A stretch of DNA of 64,000 nt from contig JAINUG010000031.1 in NCBI GenBank assembly GCA_029706075.1, positions 3,083,001 through 3,147,000 on the forward strand, given 5' to 3'. Positions 23,712 through 31,421 of this stretch are shown here, piece after piece. Position 1 is the first letter of the stretch. Every line of letters starts with the position of its first letter. This stretch comes from Aldrovandia affinis. Its lineage: Eukaryota; Chordata; Actinopteri; Notacanthiformes; Halosauridae. The notes beneath the pieces are model-generated. The model ran no database searches, was not told the DNA's origin, and was given only the letters and a program-made list of their open reading frames with translations. Made by a program: the position numbers and the translations under genes.

Positions 23712-25940
23712 TTAACAATCTGGTACAGTATACACAGGTGGTAAAACTGCCATTTCTACATATTCTTCAGCAACAGATGGCAGCGCATACAGGGAATAGT
23801 GTGGTGGTCTGTTGACTTGCTGCAGTGACAAGGGATATCCCGCTGGCCTCCTCCTTGGGGCTGGTTCTGGGTACGTGGGGGAGTCAAAAGAGTCAGAGTG
23901 TTGGCCTTGCCGGTCTTGCGCTGCCTCAGTCACTTTGTACTGGAGCAGTTGTACGCTCATTGATCTGCCAATAAAAGATCTAAGAAGAGGTAACAGAGAG
24001 CACACCAACACCATTCCCAGAACCAGTACTATCACAATCAAAAATGCTGCTTTTGCTAACCATGCTCCCCACCTGCCAAATGTACTATCTAGCCAGTCCC
24101 ACACCTCGTGCCCATATCCTGCATTAGCCTTAACCTCCTGACGGAGACTCTTCAGTTTCTCCATGACTTTGGTAAATGTGCCTGCAGGAGCTGTATTGTT
24201 TGGAATATATGTACAACATGCCTCCCCAAACAGTACACACACGCCCACCTTTTCTGCTAGCAGCCAATCTAGCGCCCACCTATTTTGGGTGGCCATTCTA
24301 CTAGTATTATCTACTTGTTCTCCCAACGCTGACAGAGCTTCATCTGTATAATTTATAAACCTTTGCTGGTTATAATAGACATAATTTATCCATTCTGTAT
24401 TTCTGTTAGGAGTTATCCACAGGAGCATCGATTCAAACCCTGAATACATTTCATTCCTCGCCTTGTACTCATTTGGAATGCCTCTGGGTTGGCCTATTGT
24501 ATCTATATGCACCCCTGGGTCTGGCTCATAAGTCGTGTTATACCGTGTATTCTGCGTCTCCATGTCCCCTCCTGGGATACCAATGGAGACTGGGTGAGCT
24601 AACATTACTCGAGCACAAACTCCTGTCCAATTGACAGGTAACACATTATACAATCCTGTTCCACACATCCAGAACATATCAGCCACTCGCCTATTTGCAA
24701 ACATCACTCGCAGACAATTGGGTTGAAACGATGAATCATTCCCTCGGCTGCCTCCCTGGGGATTGTCATAAGGTTGTGCTGCATCACATACCCATTTATT
24801 TCCACAATTCCCCAAAAAGGTACCCACCTCTCTCCGACCATTTCGAACTTCATAGCATTCATAAATTAAATTCAACAACTGCAGGTGATCTAATCTAATC
24901 CGCGGGTTATGGTCAGTGCGGGATAAATTATAGCGTGTGCACTCATGCTCATGAAAATGACCATAACTGGAGCCAAGTTGCTCCAGGCACCTGATAGGAC
25001 ACTCAGGTGATTCTGTGGTATTACAAGTCAAATAGCTGTAGGGATGAGGGACCAGTAGATAAATTGGCTGTGCCTCTGTACACATTACGCAGGACTCTGA
25101 GGTCTGCGCACGGACTGTGTAATGTGCCCATTTCCACCATCTGTTTGATTTAGCAAGTGCCCATTTTGATAATACTGCAGGATCTTCCTGTATTGCTCGC
25201 TTCCACCTGCCTGGCCCCATTTTTCCCTGGATGAGCTGATCGCCTCCAATAATAATGCAGGCCAAAGCTATCATTGCTCCAGCAGTTAGTGCTCCTAAAA
25301 GCCCTACTGCTCTTCCCCTGTTCTCAGAATTCTTTATTCCCACTGTCATGCCTATCAGTATAAGTAACCCTACGGAACAAGTGATAATGATCATTGCCAC
25401 TACCAGCCTCATAATCATAATTTTTCTGTCTGGTGGGACAGTCTCAGGTTTTAGGTGGCTTTGAGCTAGGGGTTTAACTATTACCAATTCTCTTCCCCCA
25501 ATTGGGCCCACCGAATTCTCTTCCCCATACAGCTCCCCATACTGGTCCATTTCCCTCTGAATGTCATAGTCCTTCTGCATCCTTCTCCCCTCAATGTCTA
25601 GTGCCATGTGGTATGCCTCATCAAGTACCTGTTGTGTCATAGTATCCTGTATCTCTTCTATATTTGCTATTCCCTCAGTATCATTTGTATCAATAAAGAC
25701 CTGCTTGATTAATTGTTTCATATTCTCGATCACCGATCCATTCTTCGTCAGTGCCTGGTCCCGTTCCTGGAACAGGCTGTCGAGCCCCGACAGGTCCAGC
25801 GACCCCATCTCCGTCGTTCCCTGTCCCTGGCCCTGGGCCCGAAGCCCCACCGTCCCCATCATCAGTAGAAAGGCCAGCAGCTGGTAGAGGCCCAGTAGGT
25901 GCCCCACTTGGGCCTTCCCCTGCATCATCTTGGGCCTCAT
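23712..25940 (-). CDS. env: Retroviral envelope glycoprotein, intact 742-codon frame
   Basis: Starts ATG with A at -3 and is open to TAA. Residues 14-33 look like a signal segment. Two more hydrophobic segments follow (about 174-202 and 211-233), then RWKR at 245-248, the only furin-type site I see. The surface subunit has CVMC at 284-287 and many Cys and N-glycosylation sequons, and ends in a conserved MCG...LP.NWTG.C block. The transmembrane subunit has heptad-like sequence, the CX6CC disulfide motif at about 564-572, a C-terminal anchor at about 627-650 and a Pro/Tyr-rich tail of about 90 residues. Such proteins mediate receptor binding and membrane fusion. No second cleavage site before the TM subunit and no obvious fusion peptide were found. 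The first 251 nt overlap integrase. Intactness contrasts with decayed gag-pol, so domestication or recent loss are both possible. Confidence 0.92.
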   Translation of the reverse strand: MRPKMMQGKAQVGHLLGLYQLLAFLLMMGTVGLRAQGQGQGTTEMGSLDLSGLDSLFQERDQALTKNGSVIENMKQLIKQVFIDTNDTEGIANIEEIQDTMTQQVLDEAYHMALDIEGRRMQKDYDIQREMDQYGELYGEENSVGPIGGRELVIVKPLAQSHLKPETVPPDRKIMIMRLVVAMIIITCSVGLLILIGMTVGIKNSENRGRAVGLLGALTAGAMIALACIIIGGDQLIQGKMGPGRWKRAIQEDPAVLSKWALAKSNRWWKWAHYTVRAQTSESCVMCTEAQPIYLLVPHPYSYLTCNTTESPECPIRCLEQLGSSYGHFHEHECTRYNLSRTDHNPRIRLDHLQLLNLIYECYEVRNGRREVGTFLGNCGNKWVCDAAQPYDNPQGGSRGNDSSFQPNCLRVMFANRRVADMFWMCGTGLYNVLPVNWTGVCARVMLAHPVSIGIPGGDMETQNTRYNTTYEPDPGVHIDTIGQPRGIPNEYKARNEMYSGFESMLLWITPNRNTEWINYVYYNQQRFINYTDEALSALGEQVDNTSRMATQNRWALDWLLAEKVGVCVLFGEACCTYIPNNTAPAGTFTKVMEKLKSLRQEVKANAGYGHEVWDWLDSTFGRWGAWLAKAAFLIVIVLVLGMVLVCSLLPLLRSFIGRSMSVQLLQYKVTEAAQDRQGQHSDSFDSPTYPEPAPRRRPAGYPLSLQQVNRPPHYSLYALPSVAEEYVEMAVLPPVYTVPDC

Positions 25941-26333
25941 CGTCGCTGTCTTGTTGGTGCTCTCCTATTACCCTGGTACAGTGATTTAAGTGATACCAAA
26001 AGTATCTACCTTCTACTTGTGGAGCGGTTGGCGATGTTCTTGTCACCTGGAATGGATCCTCCCTCCTTTGTTGGTCCCAGCGCCTCCGGAACCGTCTAAT
26101 GTACACCAGATCTCCTGGTTTTACTTGACAGTCGCCTTCGGGGGTCTCCTGGACTCTGACTTGTTCCTGTTCAAACATAGTTTTATGTATTGCAGTTAAT
26201 TGCCTTAAATACTGTTGCAATTCTAATTCTAGAACTTCCAAAGGTGGACCCTCTGTAACACCCCTAATTCTTGGGACCGGCATCCGTCTACCTGTCAACA
26301 TTTCATGTGGACTGAGGTGTGTAGTGCGATTCT
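25690..26333 (-). pseudogene. pol: Integrase C-terminal domain and pol tail
   Basis: The frame contains LSPHEMLTGR, then a helical stretch, then KPGDLVYIRRFRRRWDQ and a PTAPQVEG...WYHLNHCTRV segment. This is the SH3-like DNA-binding C-terminal domain of gamma-type retroviral integrases, followed by an unusual acidic Gly/Pro-rich tail of about 80 residues. It overlaps env by 251 nt in another frame. The upstream part of the domain continues at 26479 beyond a V-tail insertion, and joining the flanks restores the expected order. Integrase inserts viral DNA into the host chromosome; this copy is split by two insertions. Confidence 0.9.
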
Positions 26334-26339
26334 CCTGTG

Positions 26340-26478
26340 CATTTTACATTTGACATTTTAAGCATTTAGCAGACGCTCTTATCCAGAGCAACTTACAAAA
26401 TGTGCATCGATACATGGTAGGAACAATCATAGTTAGCGCGCGAGATCAGTGCAGGAATACAGCAATAGACATCATTGA
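26340..26478. repeat. V-tail interspersed repeat, copy 2, inside integrase
   Basis: A 139-bp insert of the same unit as 8678-8820, flanked by cctgtg at 26334-26339 and 26479-26484. Removing the insert and one cctgtg reconnects the integrase reading order, so it is a genuine later insertion. Confidence 0.85.
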
Positions 26479-26664
26479 CCTGTGACCTGTAGGCCATTAA
26501 TGCTAAAGGAAGTGCATCGACCCAATTTAGACCAGTATCTTGGAAAATCTTGTTAATTTTGGCCTTTATTGTTCCATTTACTCTTTCCACCATCCCCTGT
26601 GATTGCGGGTGGTATACACAACCAAACTTCTGTTTGACTCTTAAGGCCTGCATTACTTGCCTCA
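26479..26664 (-). pseudogene. pol: Integrase core, C-terminal part
   Basis: The minus-strand frame has LRQVMQALRVKQ, then YHPQSQGMVERVNGTIK, where the glutamate is the third catalytic residue of the D,D-35-E core, and then WVDALPLALMAYRSQ. Upstream it continues at 27588 across the LINE insertion. The catalytic glutamate is present, but the gene is not continuous. Confidence 0.9.
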
Positions 26665-27587
26665 AGGAAGGTAACAAGGAAGCTAAGCGCCAACTGAATG
26701 TGTCCTGGTGTGGAACACCACTGTCACACTCCGAGCATCCTGTCTACCTCGGAGTCACACTCGACAGATGTCTCACTTTCAAGACACACATCACAAAGAC
26801 AAAGGCAAAAGTGAGCACCCGCAACAACATCCTGCGCAAACTCACTAACACCAGATGGGGTGCATGCCCCAAAACACTACGTGCCACAGCCCTTGCCCTC
26901 TGCTTCTCTACTGCAGAATATGCCTGCCTAGTGTGGGAAAGATCCACTCACGCCAAAAAGCTGGATCCCGCCCTTAACGAAAGCTGTAGATGCATCACTG
27001 GGTGCCTGAAGCCAACCAACACCAACAACCTGTACATCCTGGCAGGTATTGCCCCTCCAGACATCAGAAGAGCGGTAGCCAGCAGGACAGAGCGGCGCAG
27101 GCAAACCACAGATGAGAGGCACCCCTACATGGCCACGTACCTGCCCCCAGTCGATTAAAATCACGGAAAAGTTTCCTGACCAGCACTGCTCCACTGGAGA
27201 CAACACCATCTGAAGCTCGCCTCGCAATGTGGAAGGAAAAGCTGAACAACCACCCACACAGCCCGACCATGCACATCCCCCCGCCGAAAGCCTCCCACCA
27301 GGAGATAACAACTGGGCAAAGTGGAAATGCCTGAACCGGCTCCGCTCAGGCGTGGGCCATTCCAGGGAAGCCCTAAGCAGATGGGGGTACCTGAGTGGTC
27401 CAACAACGTGTGACTGTGGCACAGAACCCCAGACCATGGAACATCTCCTCCGATGTCCTCTACTAGGTGGACCCTGCACAGCAAAGGACCTAGCACTATA
27501 CAACACCAAGGCACAGCAATGTACCAATCACTGGCTGGACATCATATAATCTGAATAGCGACTTCTGTATATGGACACGAAAAGAAG
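26665..27587 (+). mobile_element. 5'-truncated LINE 3' end inserted in integrase
   Basis: About 923 bp flanked by the direct repeat acttgcctca (26655-26664 and 27588-27597), which duplicates retroviral integrase codons. On the plus strand it encodes the C-terminal part of a non-LTR reverse transcriptase: VYLGVTLDRCLTFKTHITKTK, LRATALALCFSTAEYACLVW, ITGCLKPTNTNNLYILAGIAPP, and a zinc-knuckle-like CDCG...MEHLLRCPLL near the end. Frames shift near 27155 and again near 27229. The 3' end lacks a clear poly(A). The domain order suggests the Jockey/CR1/I group; the exact clade cannot be told. Confidence 0.85.
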
Positions 27588-28000
27588 ACTTGCCTCAGGA
27601 CATGTCCTATGAATGCTGGCCCATTATCTAAGCTTATTGTCACAGGGATGCCGAATCTGGGTATTACTTCATTTACCAAAAACTTCACTGCTGTTCCTGC
27701 CCCTTGGTCCCTGGATGGAACAGCTTCCACCCACCTACTGAATCGATCAATGACCACCAGCGTGTACCTCTTACCTCTTACCTTTTTTATCATGTCCACA
27801 TAATCCATCATCATGTGCTTGAAAGGCCCTTCTGGAAGAGGTATGTGCCCAACAGGTGTAGTGAAACTTTTCCTAATGTTATTTTGTGCACATATCTCAC
27901 ACAGGCTCAGTTGATAGTCCACTGAAGCCTGTAGATATGGTGACCAAAATCCTTCTCTTTTTATTATTCTCATGACCACGCGCACAATGGTCCACACCAT
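27588..28000 (-). pseudogene. pol: Integrase zinc domain (CC) and core, N-terminal part
   Basis: Minus-strand frame with CEICAQNN (second half of the HHCC zinc-binding domain), GPFKHMMMDYVDM (first catalytic aspartate), VVIDRFSRWVEAVP and ISLDNGPAFIGHVLRQ (second catalytic aspartate). The His pair of the zinc domain lies in the preceding frame around 27980-28010, so a frameshift near 27950 separates them. The LINE insertion follows immediately after the second aspartate region. Confidence 0.92.
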
Positions 28001-29177
28001 GTGCTTCGCTTATTAGTAGGGTTAGTAGAGTGGTGGGTATGACTAGCAATCCATCTACATTACGCCACAGCCCATTCTCCCCTTCTCTTGCACCCCTCCT
28101 TTGCCATTCAGCTTTTTCAGCTGCTATGGCTTGTTGCTGCATGTCCTTCACATCCTCCAAAGTGGGCTGTGAATGGATCATGGCTTCTGCTGGATTCACT
28201 GGAGTGATCACTGCTGCCTTACACCCTGAAGCTTGTTTTGCTGCTTCATCTGCTTTGTTGTTTCCTGTAATCACAAAATCATTGCCCTTTTTATGTGCTT
28301 GACATTTGATAATAGCCAATTGTTCTGGTTTCAGCATAGCCAGTATCAGATCCAATATCTGTTGTTTGTGTTGAATCTCATCTCCATTACTTTTCTGAAA
28401 TCCACGATTTTTCCATACTGCACCAAACAGATGACATACTCCATGTGCATATGCTGAGTCAGTATAGATATCTGCTGCCTGTCCTGCCACTATTTCACAG
28501 GCCCGTGTTAATGCTTTTAGTTCTGCTAACTGAGCTGAGCAAGGCTGAGGACATTTCTGCACTTCTAATACTGCCCAACTGTTTTTTTTTTTGTTTTTTT
28601 TTGTAGATGACCCATCTACAAACAGCACCCTTTTTCCTTCCTCATCCAATGGTTCTGTTTGTAAATCCTGCCTTAGCTTCATAAACTCCTTGCTCTTGGG
28701 TACACACTCATGTGGTGTCCCTGCATGTGGTAAAGGAATATATTCAGCAGGATTCACTGTGTCACACCTAACAATAGTAATATCTGGGAATGCTGTCAAC
28801 ATTTGGTAATTGTGTATTCGTGCTGAGGTCAACACAAATTTGCCTTGGTCTATCATTTCCACTACTTTGTGGTGTGTGTATATTCGTATTGGATATCCCA
28901 TTGTTAGAGATGCTGCCTTCTCATAGGCCCACCACAGCCCGGCCAAATCCTGGTAACAGGGCGGATAGCCCATTGCCACATCATCTAGCCTTGTACTGTA
29001 ATAAGCCACTACTTGTTTTTTCCTACCTTTACATGTCTCCTGCATAAGCACAGCTGTAGCAAAGCCTTCCTTTGTGGACACATACAAGTCAAATGGTTGT
29101 TCAAAATTAGGCAGTGCTAATGCAGGAACTTGCACTAGCTCCTTCTTTATGGTTTCAAATGCAATGTCTGCATCCAT
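27897..29177 (-). pseudogene. pol: RT connection domain, RNase H and integrase start
   Basis: A 426-codon open segment. Residues 1-160 correspond to the RT thumb/connection (ALPNFEQPFDLYVS...YYSTRLDDVAMGYPPCY). RNase H follows, with LFVDGSS at about 187, AELKAL at about 216, YTDSAYAHG at about 240 and NNKADEAAK at about 311, giving the D-E-D-D active-site set. The segment then enters the integrase N-terminus, with His residues in EAHGVDHCARG, and loses frame at about 27950. In the virus RNase H removes the RNA template strand after reverse transcription. All catalytic positions are visible, but the gene is broken on both sides. Confidence 0.92.
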
Positions 29178-29749
29178 GTCTCCTTCATTATTTTCCTTAG
29201 GGCATGTGTTTTCTCTGCATAGCTCTCTATCCAGTCAGCGCTGAACCCCGTCATTCCCAAGAATGTCATCATCTGACCTACTGTTTCTGGCTTTGGCATT
29301 TTTACTATTGCCTCAATTTGTTTCCCCGATACTGCTTTACTTCCAAATTTTATGGTCCTTCCTAAGTACTCCACCTCTGATTGACATAACTGCAATTTCT
29401 CCCTGGCCACTTTGTGGCCCCCCTTTGCTAGTCTCTGCAGCAGTTTCAGGCTGTCTGCTTCGCATTCCTCTCTGGTGTCTGCACACAACAACAGATCATC
29501 TACATACTGAATCACCACACTGCCAAGCTCCAGTCGTCTTACATCATCTATTAACGCCTGATTGAACACATGAGGAGAATGCTTAAAACCCAGTGGCATC
29601 CTAGTGTATGTGTATTGCTGCCCTTCGAATGTGAATGTAAACAGTTCCTGACTCTGGACTGCTAATGGTACACTGAAGAAGGCCGGACACAGATCTACTA
29701 CTGTGAACCATTTCGCTGTAGCTGGTATGTTAGTCAGAAAAGTGTGAGG
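29147..29749 (-). pseudogene. pol: Reverse transcriptase palm with YVDD
   Basis: From 29749 downward the minus strand reads PHTFLTNIPATAKWFTVVDLCPAFFSVP (first catalytic aspartate in the VDLC segment), QYTYTRMPLGFKHSP, and QYVDDLLLC with YVDD at 29506-29495, the polymerase active site. The primer-grip/thumb part (EVEYLGRTIKF...FLGMTGF) follows. YVDD and the PLGF.HSP motif are typical of gamma-type retroviruses. The upstream fingers lie beyond a 720-bp insertion. Confidence 0.93.
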
Positions 29750-29752
29750 ACA

Positions 29753-29890
29753 TTTACATTTTACATTTTAGGCATTTAGCAGACGCTTTTATCCAGAGCG
29801 ACTTACAAGATGTGCATAATACAAGGTAAGAACAATCATAGTTAGCGCACAAGATCGGTGCAGTAAAACAGCAATAGACATCATTGCAGG
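29753..29890. repeat. V-tail interspersed repeat, copy 3
   Basis: Same unit as 8678-8820 and 26340-26478, from acatttacattttaggcatt to agacatcattg. It sits at one edge of the compound insertion in RT; no clear duplicate flank was found for this copy alone. Confidence 0.85.
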
Positions 29891-29996
29891 CGTCTGCGTA
29901 TCATACCTGTAACACTGGGAAAGAAAAGGTTAGTGGTTTTTTTTTGTTTTTTAAACAGTGTAGAACAAGTAAACAGTGGTAAACCTGAGGGGAAAG

Positions 29997-30469
29997 CCTA
30001 AACGGGTTAGGATTACCAATGATAGCTTTGAGCAAGAAGGAGAGAAAGAGTTAGAAAGCAAGATGAATCAGGTGCCAGAACAACTGTGGACCAAACACAG
30101 TGAGGATGTTGGCAGAGTGGTATCAGCCAACCCAGTTGAGATCTGGCTGAAGCCAGGTTGCAAGGGACCCTTTAGACCAGCGGTCCCCAACCTTTTTTGC
30201 ACCACGGACCAGTTTCATGAAGACCATTTTTCCACGGACCAGGGGGGGTGCATGGAAAAAAAACGGAGACAAGTGCGGAAAAGAGGCACAGACGGAAGTG
30301 GTCATTTTTCAAAATAAAACACCCTGCAGACTGCGATAGTCAATAAAATGGAAATAAAATTAAAATTCTTTCTGTGCGGCCCGGTACCAAATGCCTCACG
30401 GACCAGTAGGTGGTTGGGGACCGCTGATTTAGACCACAGTATCCTCTGAAGCAGGAAGCAGTAGAAGGT
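29997..30469 (+). repeat. Inverted repeat arm 1 (RT sequence in reverse orientation)
   Basis: Without the hAT element it is about 216 bp, nearly identical to the reverse complement of arm 2 (30642-30859). On the plus strand it encodes the same MNQVPEQLWTKHSEDVGR segment that arm 2 encodes on the minus strand. Confidence 0.93.
30178..30426. mobile_element. hAT-type miniature element (249 bp) in arm 1
   Basis: Ends cagcggtccccaacc and its exact complement; flanked by 8-bp repeats ctttagac (30170-30177) and atttagac (30427-30434), matching 7 of 8. Arm 2 lacks this insert, so it entered after the inverted duplication formed. It holds no transposase. Confidence 0.92.
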
Positions 30470-31140
30470 ATTTGGCACTTCTGCCAACTGATCCTGCACC
30501 ACTTCATTTACTGCCCGTAAGTCATGCAGTAACCTCCAACGTTTTCCATCTGCCTTTTTTACAGGTAACAAGGGTGTATTGCATGGGCTTTTTGTTTTTC
30601 TCAGTACCCCTGCTTCTAACAACCCATTTATTGTACCCCGAATACCTTCCACCGCCTCCTGCTTTAGAGGATACTGTGGTCTAAAGAGTCCCTTACAACC
30701 TGGCTTCAGCCAGATCTCAACTGGGTTGGCTGATACCACTCTGCCAACATCCTCACTGTGTTTGGTCCACAGTTGTTCTGGCACCTGATTCATCTTGCTT
30801 TCTAACTCTTTCTCTCCTTCTTGCTCAAAGCTATCATTGGGAATCCTAACCCGTTTAGGATTAATGGGTTGTCTGTCTGGATAAACTTCATTTTATCAGC
30901 TCTCTGCACCATCGGACCTAAATCTCGGGCTTTGTAGCCGGGATTTATTCTTAATGTCACACGAGGCGCTGCCTCCTCCATCCTGAACCACTTTTTTACC
31001 CAATCTGTTTTGTCCACCACCAACGCTGCCCCCTCACTACCAACTAGGATTGCTGTGGACTGAATATACTGCTCTGAGCCTGCTTCTGAGGCCTACCTGT
31101 TTTCTAGCTTTGGATCCTCCTGAGTGGGATCAAAAATAAT
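30470..31140 (-). pseudogene. pol: Protease-RT linker and RT fingers
   Basis: The minus strand reads from the linker (WVKKWFRMEE...INPGYKARDLGP) through WTKHSEDVGRV, QYPLKQEAVEGIRGTINGLLEAGVL and PLLPVKKADGKRWRLLHDLRAVN to VVQDQLAEVP. These are the fingers of a retroviral RT, with the PVKK.DG..WR..HDLRAVN block. A TAG interrupts the linker near 31097, just after KLENR. Positions 30642-30859 form arm 2 of the inverted repeat. Confidence 0.92.
30642..30859 (-). repeat. Inverted repeat arm 2 (native RT copy)
   Basis: This 218-bp stretch is in the correct orientation and reading context of pol and is therefore the source; its reverse copy lies at 29997-30469. The spacer between arms is 172 bp of native RT sequence. 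Confidence 0.93.
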
Positions 31141-31290
31141 ATATATACGCCATTTAGCAGACGCTTTTATCCAAAGCAATTTACAGTGATGAATGCATAC
31201 ATTTTCAGTATATGTGGCCCCAGTGGGGATTGAACCCACAACCTAAGCATTGCCAACGCTGTGCTCTACCAACTGAGCCACAGAGAACCA
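31141..31290 (-). repeat. tRNA-headed SINE with V-type tail, inside pol
   Basis: Read on the minus strand it starts with a convincing tRNA-like head: gtggctcagttggtagagca (A box region) and ggttgtgggttcaatcccca (B box), and ends with ctttggataaaagcgtctgctaaatgg, the tail shared with the other V-type repeats. The head differs from that of the SINEs at 17.4 and 55.0 kb. No clear TSD. Confidence 0.85.
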
Positions 31291-31421
31291 CATCATTGTC
31301 ATTGTACTATGTACAATGTCATTGTACATTGTACTATGTAGTTCATATGCTGGTCTTGTGGCCTGGGGTATTTGTGCTTCTATGTACCTTCCCCACACAT
31401 CCCATACCTGATTCGAAATCT

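Larger units (their letters stand above)
29750..30469. other. Compound insertion inside RT: V-tail repeat plus inverted duplication
   Basis: Retroviral RT codons are continuous if 29750-30469 is removed: LAEVPN before it joins PHTFLTN after it. The insert holds a V-tail repeat (29753-29890), about 105 bp of unexplained sequence including a T-run (29939-29952), and a plus-strand copy of upstream RT sequence (29997-30469) that itself contains a hAT element. The arrangement suggests template switching or a repair event rather than simple transposition. Confidence 0.85.

Noticed and set aside
25751..25984. Proline-rich plus-strand frame
   Set aside because: Antisense of the Gly/Pro-rich integrase tail and env leader overlap; a shadow of the minus-strand coding sequence.
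31209..31290. Possible functional tRNA gene on the minus strand
   Set aside because: Good A and B boxes, but it is joined to the V-type SINE tail and inserted in pol, so it is a SINE head.
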